Assembly: GCF_036345255.1 (NCBI RefSeq)
Contig: NZ_CP107783.1
Span: 3,162,001 to 3,226,000 of the forward strand
Source: Streptomyces sp. NBC_00569
GTDB lineage: Bacteria > Actinomycetota > Actinomycetes > Streptomycetales > Streptomycetaceae
Direction: 5' to 3'
Length of the DNA stretch: 64,000 nt
The notes under the pieces are model-generated. The model made no database searches. It had not been told where the DNA came from and saw only the letters and a list, made by a program, of their open reading frames with translations. Position 1 is the first letter of the stretch; each line of letters starts with the position of its first letter. This document shows positions 49,924 to 57,315 of the stretch, in pieces. The position numbers and the translations under genes were made by a program.

Positions 49924-51186
49924 TCACTCCGCGGGCGTCTCGGCCTGCTGCTGCGGCTCGTCGGCTCCGTCGCCGCTCTGCGAGGCACTCGGAGTGGGCG
50001 TCGGGGTCGGCGTGGGCGTGGACTTGTCCCCGCCGGTCCCGGAACCGCTGCTCGAGCCGTTGTCCTGACCGGTTCGGGAGTCCTCGCTCGCGCTGGGCGT
50101 GGGCGTGGGCTCCTCGGTGCCACCCTTGTGCGCCCCGCTGCCGTCCTGCGGGGTGCCGCTCTGCGTCCCGGAGCTGCTGCCGTCCGACGGCTCCTGCGAG
50201 GTGCTCGGCACGGGGGTGTCGTCGTTGCGGGGCGAGGGGGCGCCTCCGCCGGTGAAGGCTTCGCGGAGCGTGGTCCGCCGGCCGTCACCGCTGAAGCTCT
50301 GCCCCGAGGCGAGCTCGTACGTCGTGATGCCGCCCATGGTCACTCCGAAGACCACGGCAGCGGCGACGAGGGGGCGCTTCCAGCTCCGCACGCGCGCGCG
50401 GTGCGTGGTCCCTTCGGTGAACTCGTCGGGAAGTCCGTTGATGAGGCCGTCGCCCAAGTCGCCCGGCGGAGGCGGCAGTTCCGTATCACGGGCCCCGGCC
50501 CTGAGCACCTGGGTCTTCTCCGGATCGGCACCGCCGACGCCTGCGTTCAGGAGCCGGGTCCGGTCCGGACCGTCACCGCCGACTGTCAGGAGCTGCGTCC
50601 GTTCCGGATCACCGCCACCCGCCCTGAGGAACCGCGTCCGATCCGGGTCACCACCGCCGGCCGTGAGGAGCTGCGTCCGATCCGCGTCGCCGCCGGCCGC
50701 CTTGAGGACCCGCGTCCGCTCCGCGTCCAGTGCCGGCAGGACAGTCGTCGCGTCGGTGTCCTGGGCCGGAGCACCGCCCATCCCCCAGGTCGTCGTCCTC
50801 GGGAGCACGTCCGTCCGCATCGCCGCCGTGGCCGCGGGCGGCACCACGGAAGCAGCGACCGCGTCGGACCGGAAGGTCTCCGGTACCGGATACCCGTCCT
50901 CCGTCACCGGGATCTGCCGGCCCTTCGGTATCGCCTGGCCCGCGACATCACGTATCTGCTCGCCCGTGCGCCGGAAGAAGTGCTGGAAGAGCGAGCCGCC
51001 GCACGTGGCCAGCACGCTCACCACTCCCGCACCGACGATCGTCCCGTACACACCGAGCCCGGCGGCCAGCTTGGCCGCCACCACGGCGGCCACGGCGCTG
51101 CCCGCCACCTGGGGCAGACTCAGGTCGAGCCGCTTCCCCTTGGGCTTTTCTTGTGCATCCTGGGAGGTTTCCGGCTTCTCGCCCAT
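49924..51186 (-). CDS. Membrane protein with six Thr-containing repeats and a Ser/Pro-rich tail
   Basis: This 420-residue protein has an acidic/Lys-rich cytosolic start and a hydrophobic pair (about 30-70, AVAAVVAAKLAAGLGVYGTIV in part). Six 13-15-residue repeats of the form D-[AP]-[DE]-[RK]-T-x-[VLF]-L-x-A-G-G lie at about 150-240. A single helix follows (about 270-290, LVAAAVVFGVTMGGITTY), then an extracytoplasmic Ser/Thr/Pro/Gly-rich tail of about 120 residues. The repeats resemble multiple Thr-phosphorylation or FHA-binding motifs facing the cytosol. It is divergent from sepH. I recognise no named family. Confidence 0.75.
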   Translation of the reverse strand: MGEKPETSQDAQEKPKGKRLDLSLPQVAGSAVAAVVAAKLAAGLGVYGTIVGAGVVSVLATCGGSLFQHFFRRTGEQIRDVAGQAIPKGRQIPVTEDGYPVPETFRSDAVAASVVPPAATAAMRTDVLPRTTTWGMGGAPAQDTDATTVLPALDAERTRVLKAAGGDADRTQLLTAGGGDPDRTRFLRAGGGDPERTQLLTVGGDGPDRTRLLNAGVGGADPEKTQVLRAGARDTELPPPPGDLGDGLINGLPDEFTEGTTHRARVRSWKRPLVAAAVVFGVTMGGITTYELASGQSFSGDGRRTTLREAFTGGGAPSPRNDDTPVPSTSQEPSDGSSSGTQSGTPQDGSGAHKGGTEEPTPTPSASEDSRTGQDNGSSSGSGTGGDKSTPTPTPTPTPSASQSGDGADEPQQQAETPAE

Positions 51187-51648
51187 CTCCGACCCTTGCC
51201 TGCCTTTCTCGACTTACTTCACGAGATAGGGACGGATGCACGAAGTGATTAGTTCCGTTTCTGGGGATTCCGTGAAGCACGCCACGTCAATGAACCCCGA
51301 ACGAGTGATGCCCCGTACCCAACTCCCGCCCCCCATGAGAACTTCGATGGCGTGCCGGTCCACCCGAGTGGCCCGAATGGAGTACCGTTGCGAGCCCTGG
51401 GTCCGGTCTCCCGTCAGGGTGCCCGGGGCCTTCCAGGACCGCCGGGAGGGAGTTCGTTGCACAGGGTGACGAGCTCGGTCACTTAGCGTTGCGAACAGGT
51501 AACCGTGCCATAACGGCGATCCAGGGCCCTGGCCCGACACGCCGGGCAACTCGGCAAGGTTGTGGCAGGCTGCACCCGGGCAGGCCACACTCGACTAGCG
51601 GAAGCAGCGACGCACGTGACGTCGGCAGGCACCACCCGGGAGGTCCCC
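51187..51648. promoter_or_regulatory. Divergent intergenic region upstream of sepH
   Basis: This 462-bp stretch contains no convincing gene on either strand and should carry the promoters of sepH (+) and the repeat-membrane-protein gene (-). I cannot point to definite -10/-35 boxes; an AT-richer part lies around 51240-51300. Confidence 0.5.
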
Positions 51649-52719
51649 ATGCCCGAACTGCGTGTCGTGGCCGTCTCTAACGACGGCACACGGCTGGTGC
51701 TGAAGGCTGCGGACAGCACGGAGTACACGCTTCCGATCGATGAGCGCCTCCGGGCCGCCGTGCGCGGCGACCGTCCGCGCCTCGGCCAGATCGAGATCGA
51801 GGTGGAGAGCCATCTCCGCCCCCGCGACATCCAGGCGCGTATACGTGCCGGTGCCTCCGCCGAGGAGGTGGCCCAGCTCGCAGGCATCCCCGTCGACCGT
51901 GTCCGTCGCTTCGAGGGCCCCGTCCTCGCCGAGCGCGCCTTCATGGCCGAGCGGGCCAGGAAGACCCCCGTACGCCGCCCCGGCGAGAACGCGGGCCCCC
52001 AGCTCGGCGAGGCGGTGCAGGAGCGTCTGGTGCTGCGCGGCGCCGACAGGGAGACCATCCAGTGGGACTCCTGGCGTCGCGACGACGGCACTTGGGAAGT
52101 CCTGCTCGTCTACCTGGTCGCGGGTGAGCCGCACTCGGCGAGCTGGACGTACGACCCGCCCCGGCGGCTCGTCCAGGCCGTCGACGACGAGGCGCGCTCG
52201 CTCATCGGCGAGACCGACGACATCGCCGCGCCGGAACCCAGCTTTCCGTTCGTGCCGCGCATCGCGAGGCTGCCCCGCGACCGCCCGCTCGACCGGGCCC
52301 TCGACCGGCAGTTGGAGCGTCCCGCGCCGCCGGCCCCCGCGCCGGAGATCACCGAGGAGAGCCCGACGGCCGTCTCCGCCGTCGAGCGTGACTCGCTGAC
52401 CAGCCTCCTGGAAGCCGTACCCAGTTACCGCGGCGACATCGTGGTCCCCGAGCGCCCCGCGTTGCCCGCACCCGAGCCCGTCACGGACGAGCCGGAGCCC
52501 GCCGAGGCGGAGGAGCCCCCGGCTCCCGCCGCGTCCGCGGGAGCGGGCTCCGCCTACGCGGACGTCCTCATGCCCCGCAGTGTCGCGGGACACCGGGACC
52601 GTCTCACCGGCACCACCGACCGCCAGGCCGAGGCCGACGGGGTCCGTCCCGGACGGCGCGCGGCCGTGCCGAGCTGGGACGAGATCGTCTTCGGCACCCG
52701 CCGCAAGAAGCAGGACTAG
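51649..52719 (+). CDS. sepH: Septation protein SepH (DUF3071)
   Basis: This 356-residue protein starts PELRVVAVSNDGTRLVLKA, the SepH/DUF3071 N-terminus, with an HTH-like segment (about 60-110, RPRDIQARIRAGASAEEVAQ). A long Pro/Glu/Ala-rich disordered region and a conserved basic C-terminus (SWDEIVFGTRRKKQD) follow. SepH binds FtsZ directly and stimulates Z-ring assembly during vegetative and sporulation septation in Streptomyces. GGGAGG lies 5 bp before the ATG. It stands alone between the divergent membrane-protein gene and the convergent rhodanese gene. Confidence 0.95.
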   Translation: MPELRVVAVSNDGTRLVLKAADSTEYTLPIDERLRAAVRGDRPRLGQIEIEVESHLRPRDIQARIRAGASAEEVAQLAGIPVDRVRRFEGPVLAERAFMAERARKTPVRRPGENAGPQLGEAVQERLVLRGADRETIQWDSWRRDDGTWEVLLVYLVAGEPHSASWTYDPPRRLVQAVDDEARSLIGETDDIAAPEPSFPFVPRIARLPRDRPLDRALDRQLERPAPPAPAPEITEESPTAVSAVERDSLTSLLEAVPSYRGDIVVPERPALPAPEPVTDEPEPAEAEEPPAPAASAGAGSAYADVLMPRSVAGHRDRLTGTTDRQAEADGVRPGRRAAVPSWDEIVFGTRRKKQD

Positions 52720-52770
52720 CCTCACGCCGTACGGGGAACGCGAGGCGTACGCGGCACACGAACCGCACGC

Positions 52771-52807
52771 AGAGGAGGCCCGCGCCACATCGGCGCGGGC
52801 CTCCTCT
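52771..52807. terminator. 16-bp perfect hairpin after sepH
   Basis: Positions 52771-52786 pair perfectly with 52792-52807 around a 5-nt loop, between the convergent sepH and sulfurtransferase genes. It is probably bidirectional. Confidence 0.85.
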
Positions 52808-52829
52808 CACGCTCTCAACTGCCGATGCC

Positions 52830-53684
52830 CTACTGGGGATCGGGGCCGGTCGCCACGGGGCGTGACTCGTCCGAGGACCACTCGGACCACGAACCGACGT
52901 ACAGCGCCGCGTCGATGCCCGCCACCGCGAGGGCGAGCACTTCGTGGGCACCCGAGACGCCGGAGCCGCAGTACACGCCCACCTCTCCCGAATCCCCGGA
53001 CGCGCCAAGGGACTTGAAGCGGGAGGCGAGCGCTTCGACGGGCAGGAAACGGCCGTCCTGTGCCACGTTCTCCGACGTCGGAGCGGACACCGCGCCCGGG
53101 ATGTGGCCGCCGACGCGGTCGATCGGCTCCACGTCGCCCCGGTAGCGCTCGGCGGCGCGGGCGTCGAGCAGGACCCCCGAGCGTGCCAGCGCGGCCGCCC
53201 CGTCCGCGTCCAGGAGCCCCACGGCGCCCGGCGCGGGTTCGAAGGTGCCCGGGGCGGGCGACGGCACCGCGGTCTCCAGCGGGCCCTCCCACGCGCCGAG
53301 ACCGCCGTCGAGCACTCGCACGGACGGGTGACCCGTCCAGCGCAGCATCCACCAGGTGCGCGCTGCGGCCCAGCCCTGTCCGCCGTCGTACACGACCACG
53401 TCCCGGTCGGCCGACACACCGGCCCGCCGCATCGCGGCGCCGAAGGACGCGACGTCCGGCAGTGGATGCCGGCCGGCGGCCCCGGCCGGTCCCGCGAGGT
53501 CGGCGTCGAGGTCGACGTAGACCGCGCCGGGGATGTGTCCGGCCTCGTATGCGGCCCGTCCGTCGAAGGCCGGGGCTCCCGTGGCCTTGGCCATGCTCAG
53601 CTGCCAGCGGACGTCGAGGATGACCGGCGGGTTCCCGCCCGCCGACTCGCTCACGAGTTCGGTTGCGGAGATGATGGCATTCAT
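52830..53684 (-). CDS. Two-domain rhodanese-type sulfurtransferase
   Basis: This 284-residue protein has two rhodanese domains. The N-terminal one (about 1-135) is inactive-like (YDGGQGWAAARTWW). The C-terminal one (about 160-280) has the active loop CGSGVSG with the persulfide Cys, as in SseA-type 3-mercaptopyruvate/thiosulfate sulfurtransferases. HIPGAVYVDLDADL and HIPGAVSAPTSEN are the paired rhodanese markers. ATG 53684 is chosen because AAGG is 9 bp upstream. It is divergent from the VOC gene across about 250 bp of non-coding DNA. Confidence 0.92.
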   Translation of the reverse strand: MNAIISATELVSESAGGNPPVILDVRWQLSMAKATGAPAFDGRAAYEAGHIPGAVYVDLDADLAGPAGAAGRHPLPDVASFGAAMRRAGVSADRDVVVYDGGQGWAAARTWWMLRWTGHPSVRVLDGGLGAWEGPLETAVPSPAPGTFEPAPGAVGLLDADGAAALARSGVLLDARAAERYRGDVEPIDRVGGHIPGAVSAPTSENVAQDGRFLPVEALASRFKSLGASGDSGEVGVYCGSGVSGAHEVLALAVAGIDAALYVGSWSEWSSDESRPVATGPDPQ

Positions 53685-53935
53685 GTGGGCCATCCTTGCT
53701 CATGCTCTGGCCCGAGCGCCGCTGGTCGGCTAGCGTGCACGATCGACTACCGAGCGTTGACAGACCTGACATCGCGAGGTCACGGCGCGGCAATGGATAC
53801 GGACATCTCACCGGGCATCCTCGTGCGAGGAGTCCGTCCGTGGCGGCGCGGCCGATGAGCTTCCCGCGGCGCGGAGTGCCAGCATCAGCTCGGGCGCGTT
53901 GCGACACGTGATCCTGTTCCGAGGAGAGAGTGACG

Positions 53936-54730
53936 ATGACCGAGGCAGCAGCCAGGCGCGCGCCGGGCACCCCCTGCTGGGTGAGTCTCATGGTGCACGG
54001 CATGGCGGCGACCCAGGAGTTCTACGCGGCTCTGTTCGGCTGGGAGTTCCGGCCGGGACCGCAGCAGCTCGGCCCCTACGTGCGGGCCCTGCTCGACGGT
54101 CATGAGGTGGCCGGGATCGGGCAGATGCCGCCCGACCGCCACCTGCCCGTCGCCTGGACCCCGTACCTCGCCTCGGACGACGTGGACGCCACGTCCGAGA
54201 GCATTCGCCACTGCGGCGGCACCGTCGGCGTCGGACCCCTCGACGCCGGTGAGGCGGGACGGATGGCCATCGCGTCGGACCCGGCGGGCGCGGTGTTCGG
54301 CATCTGGCAGGCGGCCGAGCACCTGGGGATGGCGCTCACCGGGGTACCGGGGGCGCCGGCGTGGAACGAGCTGGTGACCCAGGAGACGGCGAGCGTCGCC
54401 AAGTTCTACGAGGTGACCTTCGGCTACGAGGAGGAGGCCGTCGTCTCCGCCGACTTCGACTATCTGACCCTGCACCTGAACGGCAGCCCGGTGGCGTCGG
54501 TGCACGGCGTGGGCCAGGCGCTCCCGCGCGACCGGGGCGCGCACTGGATGACGTACTTCGAGGTGGCGGACGTCGACGAGTCGGTGGCCCTGGTCAAGGA
54601 GCTCGGCGGCCACGTCCTGAAGCCCGCGCGCGAGGGCTCCCAGGGCCGTCTGGCGACGGTCGCGGACCCGGAGGGCGCGGTGTTCACCCTCGTACGGTCG
54701 GCGCCGCGCGAGGCGGACGAGAGGCCCTAG
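53936..54730 (+). CDS. VOC (glyoxalase/bleomycin-resistance fold) protein, two modules
   Basis: This 264-residue protein has two VOC modules: about 10-125 (CWVSLMVHGMAATQEFYAALF, SDPAGAVFGIWQ) and about 135-255 (WNELVTQETASVAKFYEVTF, DPEGAVFTLVR). Repeated beta-alpha-beta-beta-beta units form a possible metal site with His/Glu residues. Many two-module VOC proteins are hydroxylases, dioxygenases or drug-binding proteins; the specific reaction is unclear. ATG 53936 has GAGGAGA about 7 bp upstream. It converges with tdk across a short gap containing a 16-bp palindrome. Confidence 0.9.
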   Translation: MTEAAARRAPGTPCWVSLMVHGMAATQEFYAALFGWEFRPGPQQLGPYVRALLDGHEVAGIGQMPPDRHLPVAWTPYLASDDVDATSESIRHCGGTVGVGPLDAGEAGRMAIASDPAGAVFGIWQAAEHLGMALTGVPGAPAWNELVTQETASVAKFYEVTFGYEEEAVVSADFDYLTLHLNGSPVASVHGVGQALPRDRGAHWMTYFEVADVDESVALVKELGGHVLKPAREGSQGRLATVADPEGAVFTLVRSAPREADERP

Positions 54731-54736
54731 GGCCTC
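54721..54736. terminator. 16-bp palindrome at the VOC stop codon
   Basis: A perfect GAGGCCCT/AGGGCCTC palindrome spans the VOC gene stop (54728-54730) between convergent genes. It lacks a loop, so its role as a terminator or protein site is uncertain. Confidence 0.35.
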
Positions 54737-54758
54737 CTGGCGGACGTCAGCGGCGGTT

Positions 54759-55409
54759 TCAGGCCGAAGCGACCGGCAGCACTTCGGGAGACAGGGCCGC
54801 CGCGTGTGCCGTGGCGCTTGTCAGCTGCTTGCGGTGGTGACGTCGGCACAGGACCTCGTAGCCGACCTCGTCGTCGCTCCGGTCGACGTCCCCGACGACG
54901 ACCTGCGCGCCCTCGACGACCATCCGGCCGCCGACCGTGCGGGCATTGTGCGTGGCGCGGGCGCCGCACCAGCACAGGGCCTCGACCTGGAGGACCTCGA
55001 CGCGGTCGGCGAGTTCGACCAGGCGCTGGGAACCGGGGAACAGCTTGGACCGGAAGTCGGTCGTGATGCCGAAGGCGTAGACGTCGAGGCCGAGGTCGTC
55101 GACGACGCGGGCGAGCTGGTCGATCTGGGCGGGCGCGAGGAACTGCGCCTCGTCCGCGATGACGTAGTCCACGCGGCCGCCCTGGGACAGCTGGTCGACG
55201 ACGTACGCGTACACGTCGAGCTCGTCGGCGACCTCGACGGCGTCGGTGACGAGGCCCAGACGCGAGGAGAGCTTGCCCTCACCGGCCCGGTCGTCGCGTG
55301 TGAGGATCATGCCCTTGAGGCCGCGCGACGAGCGGTTGTGCTCTATCTGGAGAGCCAGGGTGCTCTTTCCGCAGTCCATCGTTCCGGAGAAGAACACGAG
55401 CTCGGGCAT
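54759..55409 (-). CDS. tdk: Thymidine kinase (TK1 type)
   Basis: This 216-residue type II thymidine kinase phosphorylates thymidine with ATP in the salvage path. The P-loop GTMDCGKST, Walker B-like VIADEAQFL, the lasso zinc site (CWCGARATHN and CRRHHRK) and the substrate loop are all present. The C-terminal tail of about 25 residues is Ala/Ser-rich. It follows the phosphatase-family gene by 37 bp on the same strand. No ribosome site is strong, but the start is fixed by the family N-terminus. Confidence 0.96.
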   Translation of the reverse strand: MPELVFFSGTMDCGKSTLALQIEHNRSSRGLKGMILTRDDRAGEGKLSSRLGLVTDAVEVADELDVYAYVVDQLSQGGRVDYVIADEAQFLAPAQIDQLARVVDDLGLDVYAFGITTDFRSKLFPGSQRLVELADRVEVLQVEALCWCGARATHNARTVGGRMVVEGAQVVVGDVDRSDDEVGYEVLCRRHHRKQLTSATAHAAALSPEVLPVASA

Positions 55410-55446
55410 GGGGAGTTGAGGACCTTTCCGCGATGGTGGGGGACGA

Positions 55447-56634
55447 TCAGGAGCGTACTTCGAGCAGCGGTACGAGCTGCTCGGCGGGGGTCATCGAGCC
55501 GTGGTTGCCGACCATGGCCGACTCCTTGGGCTCCCGCTCCGAGGCGATGATCACCACGTCGTCGTGGGCGGCCGCGATGACGTCGCCCAGGCGCGCGTAG
55601 ACCCGCTCGTCGATGTGCGGGCCGAACCAGCCGGCCTCGATCGCCTCGTCCCGGCTCGCGATCCAGAACTGCTCGCCGAGCACCTCGCGCCACACGGTCA
55701 GGACGTCGGACTCGGCGCCCGGCACCGCGTAGACGTGGCGGGCGCGGCCCTCGCCGCCGAGGAGGGCGACGCCGGCGCTCAGCTCCCAGTCCTCGTCGAA
55801 GTCGATGCGGGACTGCTCGTCGAACGGGATGTCGATCATGCCGTGGTCGGCCGTGATGTAGAGAGCGCTGCGCGGGGGAAGCTGCTCTGCGAGGCGCTGG
55901 GCGAGGCGGTCCACGTACATGAGCTGGCCGCGCCACGGGTCGGAGTCGACCCCGAAGCGGTGGCCCTTGCCGTCGACCTCGCTGTAGTACGTGTACACCA
56001 ACGAGCGGTCGCCCGCAGCCAGTTGCTCGGCGGCCAGGTCCATGCGGTCCTCGCCGGAGAGGCGCCCGCGGAAGGTGCCGCCACTGAGGGCGATCTTCGT
56101 GAGGGGCGTCGACTCGAACGCGGGGGCGGAGACCTGCGCGGTGTGCACACCGGCCTCGTGGGCGCGCTGGAAGATCGTCGGGTACGGCTGCCAGACGTGT
56201 GGCTGGGTCCAGGGGTTCCAGCGGAGCTGGTTCATCAGCTCGCCGGTGTCCGGGTTGCGGACCGTGTAGCCGGGCAGGCCATGCGCTCCGGGCGGCAGGC
56301 CCGTACCGACGGAGGCGAGCGAGGTCGCGGTGGTCGCCGGGTAGCCCGCGGTGATCGGGCGGCCGGTGCCGCCGCGCGAGGAGGCGAGGAGCGAGGTCAG
56401 GAACGGGGCCTCGTCCGGGTGGGCCTGGAGCTGCTCCCAGCCGAGCCCGTCGATCAGGAACACGCACGCGCGGTCGGCGGGTGCGAGCTCGGGTATCGCA
56501 GGAGCGCAGCCGGGGACGCCCAGGTGGGAGCCGAGGGTGGGCAGCAGGTCGGCGAGGGAGCCGGCGCCGTACTCGGGCACAGGGGCGGACCGGACGGCGA
56601 GAGGCTCTACGTCGTCCCAGGCGGGCGTGGCCAT
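55447..56634 (-). CDS. Alkaline-phosphatase-superfamily nucleotide pyrophosphatase/phosphodiesterase-like protein
   Basis: This 395-residue cytosolic protein is of the type I phosphodiesterase/AP superfamily: CVFLIDGLGWEQL supplies the first metal Asp, AGYPATTATSLASVGTG the nucleophilic Thr region, YYSEVDGKGHRFG the His/Asp metal pair, and ITADHGMIDIP the second Asp-His pair. It probably hydrolyses a phosphodiester or nucleotide pyrophosphate. Its ATG overlaps the DUF5998 stop by one base, so it is in an operon with DUF5998 upstream and tdk downstream. Confidence 0.9.
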   Translation of the reverse strand: MATPAWDDVEPLAVRSAPVPEYGAGSLADLLPTLGSHLGVPGCAPAIPELAPADRACVFLIDGLGWEQLQAHPDEAPFLTSLLASSRGGTGRPITAGYPATTATSLASVGTGLPPGAHGLPGYTVRNPDTGELMNQLRWNPWTQPHVWQPYPTIFQRAHEAGVHTAQVSAPAFESTPLTKIALSGGTFRGRLSGEDRMDLAAEQLAAGDRSLVYTYYSEVDGKGHRFGVDSDPWRGQLMYVDRLAQRLAEQLPPRSALYITADHGMIDIPFDEQSRIDFDEDWELSAGVALLGGEGRARHVYAVPGAESDVLTVWREVLGEQFWIASRDEAIEAGWFGPHIDERVYARLGDVIAAAHDDVVIIASEREPKESAMVGNHGSMTPAEQLVPLLEVRS

Positions 56635-57221
56635 CAGCGCGCTGTCGCCGCGGTCGCCTCGGACAGGGACTGGGCGAAGGCGAGGGTCTGACGGACGGTG
56701 TCCGGGCCGTCCCCGGTCTCGCTGACGCGCAGGCTCAGGTCGTCGGCGGTCGAGCTGCCCGTGTACCCGTGGTCCGCCTCGCAATTGGGGTCGCCGCAGG
56801 CCGCGGGCTCCAGGTCGATGCGGGCGACGGCACCCCAGCCGATGGTCAGGACGACCTCGCGGGGCAGGGCGCCCGGGACGTACTTCTCCGGGTTGGCGAC
56901 GACGCGGCTCAGCACGACCGACGAGATCCGGCCGAGCTTCACGGATTCGGTGGACGTCGTGGCGTACGGCGTCGGCGACGTGGTGTCGGCGGCCTGCTCG
57001 TCGGTGTGGCTGACGATGAAGCGGGTGCCGGTGAGGACGAGCACGGTGACGTGCCTGCGCACCTCGTTCGAGTCGAAGGTGGTCTCCTGGTGGACCAGAT
57101 ACGACCCGATGGGTTCGCCGCCGACCGCGGCCTCCACCGCCTCGGCCACGAGGGCCGGGTAGTAGCCGCTGCGCTCGATCGCCGCGCGGAGCCCTTGGGT
57201 CGTCGTACTGGTCTTGGCCAT
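56634..57221 (-). CDS. DUF5998 family protein
   Basis: This 195-residue cytosolic protein contains GYYPALVAEAVEAAVGGEPI, ESHLVHQETTFDSNEVRRH-like sequence (QETTFDSNEVRRHVTVLVL), and a short Cys segment CGDPNCEADHGY that could bind metal. It matches the actinobacterial DUF5998 family that precedes the phosphodiesterase-like gene. The ATG at 57221 (AKTSTTTQGLR) follows AGGATGG. Function unknown; the conserved pairing with the phosphatase is the best clue. Confidence 0.87.
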   Translation of the reverse strand: MAKTSTTTQGLRAAIERSGYYPALVAEAVEAAVGGEPIGSYLVHQETTFDSNEVRRHVTVLVLTGTRFIVSHTDEQAADTTSPTPYATTSTESVKLGRISSVVLSRVVANPEKYVPGALPREVVLTIGWGAVARIDLEPAACGDPNCEADHGYTGSSTADDLSLRVSETGDGPDTVRQTLAFAQSLSEATAATAR

Positions 57222-57315
57222 GAGGTCCATCCTAAAGCCCGGCGGGGGGCTCGCGGTGCGCCTGTGGACGGGTGCGGAAAACACCCGTATGTGGGGCTCG
57301 TCTCACGCGGTCCGC

